Below are positions 9,824 through 20,093 of a stretch of DNA of 64,000 nt, one piece after another. The first letter of the stretch is position 1; each line of letters opens with the position of its first letter. The stretch is from assembly GCF_903645285.1 (NCBI RefSeq), contig NZ_CAHJXN010000004.1, positions 310,305 to 374,304 of the forward strand, written 5' to 3'. This stretch comes from Streptococcus thalassemiae (lineage in GTDB: Bacteria; Bacillota; Bacilli; Lactobacillales; Streptococcaceae). The position numbers and the translations under genes are program-made. The notes beneath the pieces are model-generated. The model saw only the letters and a list, made by a program, of their open reading frames with translations, did not search any database and was not told the origin of the DNA.

Positions 9824-12800
9824 TTATTCGGATTCATCTTCTTTTTTCTTGAAGAATCCTAGTCCCAAACCTGCTAACAAGGTCAACAATCCTGCCCCAG
9901 CTAAGCCAGTATTAGCCTCTGTACCTGTATTTGGCAACTCCTCTCTCTTACCTGTCTCATAAGTCGGAACTTCTGGATCTGGATTCACTGGAGTTTCAGG
10001 TCTTGGAGCATCTGGTTCTGGAGTTGGCTCTGGTATTGGAGTCTCTTGATTTGGTAGTTCTGGGCTTGGTGTCGGAGCACTTGGATGCTCTGGATTTGGT
10101 TGTGGTCTTGGCTCCTCAGGTCTATCTGGAATTGGTTCGTTAGGAAGAACTGGCGGTATCTTTTCAAATCGATGAATCGTAATACCATCCTCCGTTACAG
10201 TTGTAATATATCTGTATCCTGGAATATTTCCAGCTTCATGAGTACCTGGTTGATCTGGTTTAAGTGGATTACCATCTTTATCAAACCAGACTGTAATTTT
10301 ATATTCTGGCTTGTCTACAGATGGAGAACCTGCAAAGAAAATATGTGTGACTTTATTTCCTTCCAAACGACTTTCCAACCAAACATGATTTGCAATTCGA
10401 CCTTTTTCATGTAAACCATTTTCAGTTGGTCTTAAGACATTTCCATTTACGTCAATCCATTCTGTTGTTCCTTCAAATTTAGGTACATCAAGAATATTCG
10501 GCATAACACTAACAATCTTACTTTGTTTGTACTTATGTTTTGTTTGCGTATCTACCCATGTCTTCGGTTGAACTTGTTCACTTGGAATGTAAACACGACC
10601 ATTCGTCGGATTGATAGTCACTCCAACTGGAGATTTTTCAATTTTCCACGTACCATCTTTATCTTTCTTCGTAACGATAGTTTCTTTTTCAGTACTGTTT
10701 CGTTTTGTAAATGTAATAGATAAAGTATCAGCATCTTTATTTGGCACGTCAACTTCTACAGTATTACCACTTGGACGTTCGACAATTCTCGGTGTCGGTG
10801 GAATAACATAGATTTGACGTAACTTCACGACAAAGACTTGAGACGGATCTTTTCCTTCTTCATCTTTTACGTTATCAAATGTTGCTCCATCTTTCAGAGG
10901 ATTGTCTACTAACTCGTAGTCACCATTATTAACTGGGTCACCTGTTAGTTTCTTCAATGTATCATTAAAGTTTTCTGTTGGGATTTTCTCTCCAGTCTTA
11001 CCAGTAACTGTGATTCTTGAAGTTTCAAGCTCCGTTTCTTTTCCGTCTTCGCCTACGACAACAAATTTGACAATAGCTCTTTGTCCATCTGGTGTATACT
11101 TGATTGGTGTATCCATCTTAGGATCATTTGGCGTTTCTGGAACTGGTGGCACCTTATATCCTTTTTCTGGATGTTCTGGATCTATAGGTACTAATGGAGT
11201 TCCGTTTGGTGTCTTAGGTGTATATCCTGGAACGTATGGAATCACTGGCACTTTCGGTACTGGTTGACCTGGTTGTGGCGGAGTGGTTGGATAATCTGGA
11301 GTTTTAGGCTTAGTTGGATCATCTGGATCATTTGGATACGGAATTGGTGTTGGTTCTTCTTTTCCTGGTACTTTTGGCACCCATGAACCGATTTTTCTGT
11401 ATTCAACTGTCACCTCATATGATTCTGTATCAGGTGAAACAGATTTATTTTCTACAGAAGCGACACTTGCAAGGTATCCATCTAATACAGGTGTATTAAC
11501 TTTTGATAACTCTTTTGTTTCAGTATCCCAAGTACCAATTTTTGTTAAACCTGTTGTTAAGCTTGTGGTTGTATTTCTTGAAAACTCAACCTTATCTACT
11601 TTTGTTTTGATTTTTTCCGTATTAAGTTCTGTTCTGACTTCATTTCCATCTTGAACATCAATTTTAACGTATTTAATCGTACGTATTACAGTTGTAGATT
11701 CTTTATCTATTGAGATTTTTTCTCTTACTACTAATTTATATGTCTGCGTTGGTTCTTGTTTTCCTTCGTCAGACTCTGTGTCATATTTTGTAGTTGCAGT
11801 TATTGGGTTTACTGTATCTACAATGTATCCACGATTTCTTAGTGAAGTTATTTTATCATCAACAGAATGTTTATCTGATTCTTTAACCGTTTCACCAGAT
11901 TTTCCATTAAACTCTAATTTTTCATTATCCAGTGGTATTTCTACCCCTGTTGTTACATTAACTACTTTAATTAAAATCTTTTGCGGATTTCCTTCATAAG
12001 TAATTGGTGTATCCATCTTAGGATCATTTGGCGTTTCTGGAACCGGTGGCACCTTATATCCTTTTTCTGGATGTTCTGGATCTACTGGCACCAACGGTTT
12101 CAGTGGATTTGTATTTGGATTTACTGGTTTTGTTGGATCTGTAGGAACCATTGGTGTATATCCTGGTACATATGGAATTACTGGTGGCACTGGTTTATTA
12201 GGATCCGTTGGAGTTCCTGGTGTCTCATTACCACCTGGTGTTTCTGGATATTCTGGATTCTTAGGCTTAGTTGGATCATCTGGATCATTTGGATACGGAA
12301 TTGGTGTTGGTTCTTCTTTTCCTGGTACTTTTGGCACCCATGAACCGATTTTTCTGTATACCACTTTTTCCTCGAATGATTCACTATCTCCTGTCACTTC
12401 ACGAGATTCTACCTTGGCTTTATCCGCTAGATAGCCTTCTAACACTGGAGTCTTCACTTCTCCTAGTATTTGTTTTTCACTCCATTTTCCATTGCTAATC
12501 CGACCTGTAGCCAAGTTTATACTGATGTCACGACTAAAGTTTACAGTCTGAGTATTGGTTGGTTGTGCATTCTCAACTTCTACTTCTGCGCCATTTTGTT
12601 CTTCAATTTTAACGTATTTAATCGTTCTTGTAACTGCTTTTGTCTCTGTATCAAAGCTTATCCGTTCTCTAACGAGGAGATCATATACTTGTGTTGGGTC
12701 TCCATTTTCTGGATCTTTTTGGTTATCAAAAACTTTACCTTTCAACAAGTCCTTGTTATCAACAGTGTATCCACGTTTTTCCAACTCTTTGATTTTATCT

Positions 12801-15800
12801 TCTAAAGATTTAGTTGGAATAGCTTGATCCGTTTTACCATCATTGATACCTACAGTATCGTTTTCTAATGGTATCTTCACTCCATCTTTCACATTGTACA
12901 CTTTGACCAATGCTCGTTGCGAATCAGGGACATAGCTAATTTCTTTATCTGTTCCTGGTTCTGTCGGTATTGATGGCGGAATATAACCTTTTGTTGGGTC
13001 TCCTGGAACTTTTGGTTGTAATGGAGTTTCCCCAATTTTCGGTGTGTATCCTGGTACATACGGAATTACTGGGACGTTTGGTGTATTTGGATCTGTTGGA
13101 TCACCTGGTTTGGTTGGATCAGTTGGGTGGTTAGGATATGGTAGTGGCGTTGGTGTTTCTACACCTGGGACTTTCGGAATCCACGAACCTAATTTCGTAT
13201 AGACTACTTTCAGTTCTTGATTTGCAGAGTCTGCTTTTAGATGTTCACTTGCTACTACACTTGCTCCACTTGCCTCTACTAAACCACCTTGTGTATCTTG
13301 GTTGGCCTTTAAGACATAACCTTTAACCATCGGAGATAGTACCGCATCAAATGTAGTGTCATTATCTACAGCCATCCATTCTCCATAAGTAATGGTTTTG
13401 GTCACGACATTGATGGACGCTGTTCTAGTAAAGGTTACTTTATCTGTCACTGCATCTGTCGTTTCTTGACCATTAGCTGTATAGGTGACCTTAGCTCCCT
13501 CTTCATCCACATACGTAATTGTACGTGTCACTTCCTTCTTAGTATCCAACTGTTTCACTAAGTCCTCTGTCCATCGTGGGATGGTTGGATCATTTGGTTT
13601 GTCTGGATCAACTGGGGTCGTTGGATCAATTGGTGTTCCAGGTTCAATTGGCTTATCTGGCGTTGGCGGTGTTACTGGCACCACTTTTTCATGAACTTTC
13701 AGTGTAAAGACTTGCGTTGGGTCTCCATCATCTGGATCCTTAACATTATCAAATTTTTGATTATCTAATAAGTCTTTGTTTTCTACGACATAGCCACGTT
13801 TTTCCAAGTCTGTAATCTTCTTGTTAACGTCATCTTTCGGAATATCTGCATCTGTTGAGCCGTTACCAATAGCTACCGTATCGTTTGGTAATGGTATTTC
13901 TTTTCCTTCTTTAACGTTTACGACTTTAACGACAGCTCTTTGTGGATCAGCAAGATAGCTTATCTCTGTATTTGTATTAGGTTCTGTCGGTACTGCTGGT
14001 GGAATATAACCTTTTGTTGGGTCTCCTGGTACTTTTGGTTCCAACGGTGTTTCCCCAATTTTCGGTGTATATCCTGGGATATACGGAATCACCGGAACAT
14101 TTGGATCTGTTGGATTACCTGGTTTGGTTGGATCGGTTGGGTGGTTAGGGTAAGGTTTTGGATTCGTATCAGTTCCTTCTGGTGGCACTACACCTTTTGG
14201 TATTTTCGGAATCCACGCGCCTAATTTCGTATAAATAACTTTTTCTACTAAATCATTCGAAGTTTCAGAAACTGTTACACTAGCTACGGATAGCTTATCT
14301 GCTACATATCCATCTAGTTTTTCTGTTGTTACTTCTGCTAAGTTTTTATCCGTACTTGTCCAGTCTGTATACTCTACAACCGTTCCAGTTGCTACGTTTA
14401 CTTTTACAGTACGTTTAAAGTGTGCTGTTTGAGTTACAGTTGGTTTAGCGTTTGGAATTTCTTCTCCATTTGGAGTGTCTTTCTTAACATAAGTAATGGT
14501 ACGTGTAACATCTTTCTTAAGTGACAATTGGTTCACTAACTCTTCTGTCCATTTTGGAATACTTGGATCATTAGGGTCATCTGGAGTATCTGGGTCAATT
14601 GGTGTGTTTGGTGTTGGTGGTTCTGTTACTTCTACCACTTTTTCATGTACTTTTAGCGTGAATACTTGGGAAGGGTCTTTCCCTTCTTCGTCTTTTTGCT
14701 TATCAAAGCTTGACTTGGTAATCTCAGCGACTACCTCATCCTTATTATCCACAACAAAGCCACGTTTTTCCAAGTCCGTAATCTTGGCAAGCACTTTCTC
14801 TGTTGAAATCTTTTCTGCAGTTTTACCTTCAAGATTGACATCTTCTGCCGGTAAGCGCACTTCCACTCCAGTCGTGGTATTGACGACTTTGACCAATGCT
14901 TTTTGCGAATCTGGTTCATAGGTGACAGCTGTGTTAGACTTAGGATCGGTTGGTGTTGGCGGTGTATAACCTTGCGTTGGGTCTCCTGGTACTTTTGGTT
15001 GTAATGGAGTTTCCCCAATTTTCGGTGTATATCCTGGCACATACGGAATGACTCCTGGTGTCGGATCACCTGGTTTTGTTGGATCAGTAGGATGGTTTGG
15101 ATAAGGGATTGGATCAATTGGAGTTTCTCCTGCTGGGAGATTTGGTACCCAAGTCCCAATCTTAGTATAAACCACTTCTTCTTGAATATCTTCCGTCGTA
15201 GCTGTTACTTCACGTTCTCCAACTTCCGCTCTATCTGCTATATAGCCTGATAGGACTGGCGATGCGACTTTATTTAATGTTTGTGCTTCACTCCATTCAC
15301 CATAGGTTGTTTCCCCTGTAACAAGGTTGAACTTGACTTCACGGTTAAATGTTGCTTTATCTATAACTGTTGCATGTGCTTCTGTTGAAACTTCTACACC
15401 ATCTACAAGATCTTTTTTCACGTATTTGATCGTACGTGTTACAGTTTTACTGTCAGTGTCTATGCTGATTGGTTCTTTAACAACTATCTTATAAGTCTGA
15501 GATGGTTCTCCTGTAGTGGCATCGTCCACTCTATCGTACTTGGTAGTTGTCGTGATAGGATTGGTGCTCTCCACATTATAACCACGTTGTCTCAAGGCTT
15601 TTATCTTGTTATCAACTTTAGTTTTATCATCATCCTCAACTACTTGGTCGGATACGCCACTAAATTCCAGCTTTTCTGTTGGCATTTCCACTTCTTTCCC
15701 TGTCGTGATATTGACAACTTTTATCAGGATTTTTTGTGGATTTGGCACATACTCTATCTCTTTATTCTTCTTAGGATCACTAGGTATTTCTGGCACCTTG

Positions 15801-18800
15801 TATCCCTTTTTAGGATCATTTGGATCCAATGGTTCTAATGGTTTTAAAGGATTCGTATCTGGATTTTCTGGTTGTGTTGGATCCGTCGGTACTTTTGGTG
15901 TGTAGCCTGGTACATATGGAATGACTGGTGGGGTTGCTGGAGTTTCAGGTGTCCCTGGATCTCCCGGCTGAGGATTTGGTGTCTCTCCTGGAGTCTCAGG
16001 GGTTTCTGGATAAGTTGGAGTTTTAGGCTTGGTTGGATCGTCTGGGTCATTCGGATATGGAATTGGTGTTGAATCTTTTCCTGGTATTTTCGGTACCCAT
16101 GATCCTAACTTAGTATAAACAACTTTTTTCTCAATGTTTGTTACTTCACCAGTCTTAGTAGGTTTTGTTGCTGTTTCCTCTGTCACCACTTTCTTATCTG
16201 CTAGGTAGCCTTTTAATAATGGTGTCTTGACTTCTGGGAAATTCTGATTGTCAGTAGTCCAGTTTCCATATGTAACTGCTTTTGTAACTAGGTTATAGGT
16301 AGCAGTCCGTTTGAATAGAACTTTATCTACCTTATTTTCTACTCCACTTGGCTCCTCAGCTCCATCTGGACTTGCTTTCTTGACATAGGTGATGGTTCGT
16401 GTTACTTCTACCTTGAGATTAGACTCTTTTAGTCCTGTTTCTGGCCATTTTGGTCCATCTGGAATATTAGGGTCAATCGGGGTATCTGGAGTTGGCGGTT
16501 CTGTTACTTCTTTTGTACGCTCTTGTACTGTAATCGTATAAGACTGCGTTGGCTCTTGTCCGTCTACGTCCTCTTGGTCATCACCTTTTCTTGATTCAGG
16601 TGTTCCGTCTGTAAAGGTATTGCTGACAATCTCATAACCTGCTTTTTTCAAGGCAGCAACTTTGGCATCAACATCTGTTGATGGGAAGTCTTCACCTACT
16701 TCTGTTTCAAGGTTGAGCTTATGTTCTGGTAATTCAACAGCTGTTCCTCCATCTTGTTGTTTCATCACATGAACAACTGCTTTTGCTTTGGTGGCTTCCC
16801 CTTCTTCATAGACAAATGTTACAACCTTATCAGCTGAAGTTACTGAACCTGTGACAGCTGCTGAATTTGTATATAAGCCATCAGTATTATCAAGAGAGCG
16901 TTTTAGGCGGTATTTTTTCTCACCTGTGTTAATCCCACGTAATTTCTTACTTGTTACATCGTAGCTTGACCCAATAAGGGCTTCTTTTTCTACAAGGTAG
17001 GTACCATTATCAGATTTTTCTCCAACTTTTTTAGCTTCTTCATCAGATAGTGGTATATCTTGTCCCTGTTCATCGACATAACGAACCTTTACATTACCAG
17101 AGATAGCCTTTCTAACTTCCGACGTTTTCTTACTTTCATCGATTTTTCCTTTGAGTTTTTCCCCTTCTTCTGGTGGAATTTTCTTCTCTTTCACCTGTTT
17201 CTCAATGATCCGTTTGGCTACTTCTTTTGATGGTTCTACCGTATCTTGAATAACTGAGAAATCGGCTAGGATAGGTAGGTTATATTGAAGTCTTGGACTT
17301 TGCTTATTAACCCCGACACGTTTTTCATTTTCCGCAAACACTTGCACTTTATAGGCTACGACATCTTTGTCCAATGGAATATCCCCTGTTGAGAAGTATC
17401 CACCTTTACCTAATTTGTCATTATCTCCATCAATTGCCTCAGTAATTTTTTTTGATAATTCCTCATCAGAAATTACCTTTGAACGTGCAACGTTTTCTTT
17501 TTCAACAAAATAGGCAGTGAATTTTGAAAGACCATCTTGTTCCTTCGCAGCAAGTTCATTGGTCTTTAGTCTATTGTACTCAGCTTCTTTTAGTTGACTT
17601 GCATCAGGTTGCACTTTCGCTTCCATATGTGAGCCAAGGATTTTTGCTTCTTTACTACCGTTTCTTGCTTCCAGGTAAGTGTAGGCGTTTGTTGATCCAA
17701 TGGCTGATTTTAAGGCAGAGATTTCTTTTTTTAGTTTAGTTTTTTCCTCTTGATTCGTACTGCTTGCTAAGCTAGCTTCTTTTGTTTTTAGTCTAGCTTC
17801 AAGTTCTTGACGATGACTTTTCACTTTTTCTGGATCTGTTTGGAGTTCTAATTGGTCTGTATCTGCATGATAGATAATTTTTTTCGCAGTCGGCAATACA
17901 AAATTTAATATTTCATAAACACGATCTGGGTCAGTTCTTTTTAGAGTTCCATCCGATTTCTTATCATTGGTATTCGCCCATGTTGGAGAGTTTGGTTGCA
18001 CCTCTGGATCCAAAGTTTTGCTAAAACTATTATTAAGCTTATTGGCTACAGTTGTATAACCATCTGTAAAAGGAATCCCTTCTTTAAAAGAGTTTTTTCC
18101 CTGAAGTTGTAACTTATCCTTATCTATAGGTAACTCGTAGGTAACTGCCCCTTTGTCTTTTTCAGCGAGCTCTTTTGTGATAATAGGCATTAGGTCTTTA
18201 TATTGGCTAAATTTAGGGTTTTTTACTTCTGGATGTTGCTCCTTATATCTTGCTGCTGCAAGAGGCTTAACTTTTTTCTCGTGTTCCTCTGTCAATAACT
18301 GTTTAATTAGTTTGTTAAACCCTTTTAAATCTACACCTTGGCTGTAGCGTTCTTCGTTCTCTACTACTCCGTCAATTCGGTTGATAGTGTGATCATAGAT
18401 AGTTTCTTCTTTAGTTGCACCGTCAGTATCACCTTTTTTAATCGCTTTAACAACGATACGATAGGTCCCTTTTGACCCTTCATAGTCTGAGATATATCCT
18501 GTTACAAAGTCGATTTTCAAGCGACTTCCATATTTGGTAGAAAAGGCAGTGAAGGTTTTTTCTATTCCATTGAATCCCTCAATATTTGGAGAATGTTGGA
18601 GAATATCTTCCTTCTCTTTTACAGGTAAGCTATTAAGATGATCTTTATTCAACTTGTTATTTGCTGTCTTTATATCAAACTCAGAGTTATCTTGTGCTTT
18701 ATCAGTTCTATTGGCGATAGTACGTCCTTTAGCAAGCATAAGCATATACTTGAAGCGACGGTCTAGGGCTTGCTCGTGGACGTAGACTCGGTCCATGGCG

Positions 18801-19651
18801 TCAGAACCAAGCATTCCACCTTCTTGGCGTTTGCCATCTTTATCAGTGTACCAACCAGTAAAGTAACCTTCTTTATTTTTCATCCCAACGGCGAATTTAC
18901 CAGTTGTACCATCTTTTTTCATAATGGCTGTCCATCCACCAAAGCTACTGATTTCTCTAATTTCACCTGGTTGAAGTTTTTTACCATTTGGATCATCAGT
19001 GACGTTTCCATTTTCGTCAAATCTAAGTGCATCCCCAAGGGTGTTCATATTTCTCAAGTATGAACGCTCGTTGTTTTGGAAGTCATCCGGCATATTTTGG
19101 ATGATTTTGTACATGTACTCAACTGTAGCATTCTCATCAGGAGTATCAAATGTTAAGTGGGCATTCTTATCATCCGAACCCTCTTCTCCATCTTTAGGTA
19201 CATGTACCCCTGGTTGGTCAGTTTTTACTGTCTCACCTTTACGATTGGCATCCAGTACAGGTGAATTTTCACCTGTTGGCTGGTTCTCTCCTGATGCAGT
19301 CCCTGTAGCGCCAGCTGGTGTCTCTCCTGTATCCCCATCAGGTAGAGCCCTTTTACCACGAGGTTTGGCACTTCCTGGAGCTACTAGCGGATTTTCAGCT
19401 ACGGGAGCATTATAGGTGTTTGCTGCTGCATCAGTATTGCTGAGGTCAGGATTGTTTCCTGTCTCTCCATTTCCAGACTGTTCTCGATCTGTCGGGTTTG
19501 CTGTCCTCTCAGTTTCCCTCGCTGACTCCACGCCCTCAGCATGAGCAATCCCAGCTCCCATCAAAAGATAGAGCGCCCCAATGACAACACTAGCTGCACC
19601 GACACTCACTTTCCGAATACTGTATTTTAATTGTTTTTCTGGATGATTCAT
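9824..19651 (-). CDS. Giant LPXTG mucin-binding-repeat adhesin
   Basis: 3275 residues. The YSIRKVSVG signal (10-18) has probable cleavage after AHA38. Residues ~45-170 are Gly/Thr/Pro-rich. A ~430-residue N-terminal domain (about 170-600) and a Lys/Glu-rich region follow, both unassigned. MucBP-like segments appear near 850 (VRYVDEQGQDI). Six units of ~303-327 residues begin near 1080, 1407, 1717, 2040, 2343 and 2660. Each has a TRTI(T/K)YVK...YTKLGSWVPK part (Mub B2-like), a PYVPGYTPK proline linker and a KVVN...GYxV MucBP-like part. The C-terminus has a module shared with the neighbouring protein, a Pro-rich stalk and LPNTG at 3239. A host glycoprotein adhesin role is inferred from the repeats. 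Confidence 0.9.
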   Translation of the reverse strand: MNHPEKQLKYSIRKVSVGAASVVIGALYLLMGAGIAHAEGVESARETERTANPTDREQSGNGETGNNPDLSNTDAAANTYNAPVAENPLVAPGSAKPRGKRALPDGDTGETPAGATGTASGENQPTGENSPVLDANRKGETVKTDQPGVHVPKDGEEGSDDKNAHLTFDTPDENATVEYMYKIIQNMPDDFQNNERSYLRNMNTLGDALRFDENGNVTDDPNGKKLQPGEIREISSFGGWTAIMKKDGTTGKFAVGMKNKEGYFTGWYTDKDGKRQEGGMLGSDAMDRVYVHEQALDRRFKYMLMLAKGRTIANRTDKAQDNSEFDIKTANNKLNKDHLNSLPVKEKEDILQHSPNIEGFNGIEKTFTAFSTKYGSRLKIDFVTGYISDYEGSKGTYRIVVKAIKKGDTDGATKEETIYDHTINRIDGVVENEERYSQGVDLKGFNKLIKQLLTEEHEKKVKPLAAARYKEQHPEVKNPKFSQYKDLMPIITKELAEKDKGAVTYELPIDKDKLQLQGKNSFKEGIPFTDGYTTVANKLNNSFSKTLDPEVQPNSPTWANTNDKKSDGTLKRTDPDRVYEILNFVLPTAKKIIYHADTDQLELQTDPEKVKSHRQELEARLKTKEASLASSTNQEEKTKLKKEISALKSAIGSTNAYTYLEARNGSKEAKILGSHMEAKVQPDASQLKEAEYNRLKTNELAAKEQDGLSKFTAYFVEKENVARSKVISDEELSKKITEAIDGDNDKLGKGGYFSTGDIPLDKDVVAYKVQVFAENEKRVGVNKQSPRLQYNLPILADFSVIQDTVEPSKEVAKRIIEKQVKEKKIPPEEGEKLKGKIDESKKTSEVRKAISGNVKVRYVDEQGQDIPLSDEEAKKVGEKSDNGTYLVEKEALIGSSYDVTSKKLRGINTGEKKYRLKRSLDNTDGLYTNSAAVTGSVTSADKVVTFVYEEGEATKAKAVVHVMKQQDGGTAVELPEHKLNLETEVGEDFPSTDVDAKVAALKKAGYEIVSNTFTDGTPESRKGDDQEDVDGQEPTQSYTITVQERTKEVTEPPTPDTPIDPNIPDGPKWPETGLKESNLKVEVTRTITYVKKASPDGAEEPSGVENKVDKVLFKRTATYNLVTKAVTYGNWTTDNQNFPEVKTPLLKGYLADKKVVTEETATKPTKTGEVTNIEKKVVYTKLGSWVPKIPGKDSTPIPYPNDPDDPTKPKTPTYPETPETPGETPNPQPGDPGTPETPATPPVIPYVPGYTPKVPTDPTQPENPDTNPLKPLEPLDPNDPKKGYKVPEIPSDPKKNKEIEYVPNPQKILIKVVNITTGKEVEMPTEKLEFSGVSDQVVEDDDKTKVDNKIKALRQRGYNVESTNPITTTTKYDRVDDATTGEPSQTYKIVVKEPISIDTDSKTVTRTIKYVKKDLVDGVEVSTEAHATVIDKATFNREVKFNLVTGETTYGEWSEAQTLNKVASPVLSGYIADRAEVGEREVTATTEDIQEEVVYTKIGTWVPNLPAGETPIDPIPYPNHPTDPTKPGDPTPGVIPYVPGYTPKIGETPLQPKVPGDPTQGYTPPTPTDPKSNTAVTYEPDSQKALVKVVNTTTGVEVRLPAEDVNLEGKTAEKISTEKVLAKITDLEKRGFVVDNKDEVVAEITKSSFDKQKDEEGKDPSQVFTLKVHEKVVEVTEPPTPNTPIDPDTPDDPNDPSIPKWTEELVNQLSLKKDVTRTITYVKKDTPNGEEIPNAKPTVTQTAHFKRTVKVNVATGTVVEYTDWTSTDKNLAEVTTEKLDGYVADKLSVASVTVSETSNDLVEKVIYTKLGAWIPKIPKGVVPPEGTDTNPKPYPNHPTDPTKPGNPTDPNVPVIPYIPGYTPKIGETPLEPKVPGDPTKGYIPPAVPTEPNTNTEISYLADPQRAVVKVVNVKEGKEIPLPNDTVAIGNGSTDADIPKDDVNKKITDLEKRGYVVENKDLLDNQKFDNVKDPDDGDPTQVFTLKVHEKVVPVTPPTPDKPIEPGTPIDPTTPVDPDKPNDPTIPRWTEDLVKQLDTKKEVTRTITYVDEEGAKVTYTANGQETTDAVTDKVTFTRTASINVVTKTITYGEWMAVDNDTTFDAVLSPMVKGYVLKANQDTQGGLVEASGASVVASEHLKADSANQELKVVYTKLGSWIPKVPGVETPTPLPYPNHPTDPTKPGDPTDPNTPNVPVIPYVPGYTPKIGETPLQPKVPGDPTKGYIPPSIPTEPGTDKEISYVPDSQRALVKVYNVKDGVKIPLENDTVGINDGKTDQAIPTKSLEDKIKELEKRGYTVDNKDLLKGKVFDNQKDPENGDPTQVYDLLVRERISFDTETKAVTRTIKYVKIEEQNGAEVEVENAQPTNTQTVNFSRDISINLATGRISNGKWSEKQILGEVKTPVLEGYLADKAKVESREVTGDSESFEEKVVYRKIGSWVPKVPGKEEPTPIPYPNDPDDPTKPKNPEYPETPGGNETPGTPTDPNKPVPPVIPYVPGYTPMVPTDPTKPVNPNTNPLKPLVPVDPEHPEKGYKVPPVPETPNDPKMDTPITYEGNPQKILIKVVNVTTGVEIPLDNEKLEFNGKSGETVKESDKHSVDDKITSLRNRGYIVDTVNPITATTKYDTESDEGKQEPTQTYKLVVREKISIDKESTTVIRTIKYVKIDVQDGNEVRTELNTEKIKTKVDKVEFSRNTTTSLTTGLTKIGTWDTETKELSKVNTPVLDGYLASVASVENKSVSPDTESYEVTVEYRKIGSWVPKVPGKEEPTPIPYPNDPDDPTKPKTPDYPTTPPQPGQPVPKVPVIPYVPGYTPKTPNGTPLVPIDPEHPEKGYKVPPVPETPNDPKMDTPIKYTPDGQRAIVKFVVVGEDGKETELETSRITVTGKTGEKIPTENFNDTLKKLTGDPVNNGDYELVDNPLKDGATFDNVKDEEGKDPSQVFVVKLRQIYVIPPTPRIVERPSGNTVEVDVPNKDADTLSITFTKRNSTEKETIVTKKDKDGTWKIEKSPVGVTINPTNGRVYIPSEQVQPKTWVDTQTKHKYKQSKIVSVMPNILDVPKFEGTTEWIDVNGNVLRPTENGLHEKGRIANHVWLESRLEGNKVTHIFFAGSPSVDKPEYKITVWFDKDGNPLKPDQPGTHEAGNIPGYRYITTVTEDGITIHRFEKIPPVLPNEPIPDRPEEPRPQPNPEHPSAPTPSPELPNQETPIPEPTPEPDAPRPETPVNPDPEVPTYETGKREELPNTGTEANTGLAGAGLLTLLAGLGLGFFKKKEDESE
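10000..16500 (-). repeat. Long coding repeats (~0.95 kb units) of the giant adhesin
   Basis: Six related units encode the Mub-like repeats. Blocks such as the one encoding IPYVPGYTPKIGETPL and PYPNHPTDPTKPG recur with little DNA change (for example near 13040, 14060 and 15010). The coordinates are approximate outer limits. Confidence 0.75.
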
Positions 19652-19658
19652 TCTTACA

Positions 19659-19682
19659 CTCCATATATATATATATATATAT
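19659..19682 (-). promoter_or_regulatory. (AT)10 tract abutting the adhesin ribosome-binding site
   Basis: Twenty bases of alternating AT (19663-19682) touch the Shine-Dalgarno GGAG (19659-19662, minus strand), which is 7 nt from the ATG. The tract lies in the 5' untranslated leader, downstream of the promoter at 19728-19756. Its length could affect ribosome-binding-site accessibility. Confidence 0.75.
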
Positions 19683-19727
19683 CGTACCCTATTACTTCCT
19701 ATATAATAGAATACAATTCATGAATAT

Positions 19728-19756
19728 ATTATACACCAGTCGGCTTGAAACTTCAA
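19728..19756 (-). promoter_or_regulatory. Promoter of the giant adhesin gene
   Basis: Minus-strand TTGAAG (19751-19756), a 17-nt spacer and TATAAT (19728-19733). The expected leader is about 70 nt and contains the (AT)10 tract. Confidence 0.7.
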
Positions 19757-20020
19757 ATTTTTTGAATGGAAAGACGACTCTTTTTACTAAGACCAAAGCT
19801 AGGTTAGAAGTCCATCATCAGTAAGCCAACACCAAAGATGAAGCCTCATCATCCTTGCCTTGTCGTGTGCATCTTATGGACTTACTTCCTCCTATCAGCA
19901 AGCTCAGCGCCGTGCTTTGAGACCTTTCCAGCTTGCTTTTAGATTTCCATTAACTTTTACACTTATTTCTTTAAAAATGAGACAATTCGACATTTTTTCT
20001 ACTCTTTTTCTACTTTTTCC
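19757..20020. other. Intergenic DNA with a possible decayed BOX
   Basis: No gene is seen. Bases ~19855-19950 loosely follow the BOX order (CCTTGCCTTGTCGTGTG, then ACTTACTTC, then GCGCCGTGCTTTGAG, then CCAGCTTGC..AGATTTTC-like end), suggesting a strongly degenerated BOX. The rest shows no structure. Confidence 0.3.
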
Positions 20021-20043
20021 CGAATAAATAGATAGAAGCATCA

Positions 20044-20078
20044 AATCTAGTAAATTAGATTAAAAAATGTGCTATAAT
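20044..20078 (+). promoter_or_regulatory. Promoter and dyad of rpn copy 1
   Basis: An extended -10 TGCTATAAT (TATAAT at 20073-20078) lacks a good -35. In the -35 region AATCTA (20044-20049) and TAGATT (20056-20061) form an inverted repeat with a 6-nt spacer. The same arrangement precedes all three full-length rpn genes. Confidence 0.65.
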
Positions 20079-20093
20079 GAAAGGAGAGCAAAC

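Noticed and set aside
9931-16072. Many plus-strand frames opposite the adhesin, rich in Trp, Ile or Leu/Val
   Set aside because: They are antisense shadows of Pro/Thr/Glu-rich repeats, without ribosome-binding sites or domains.
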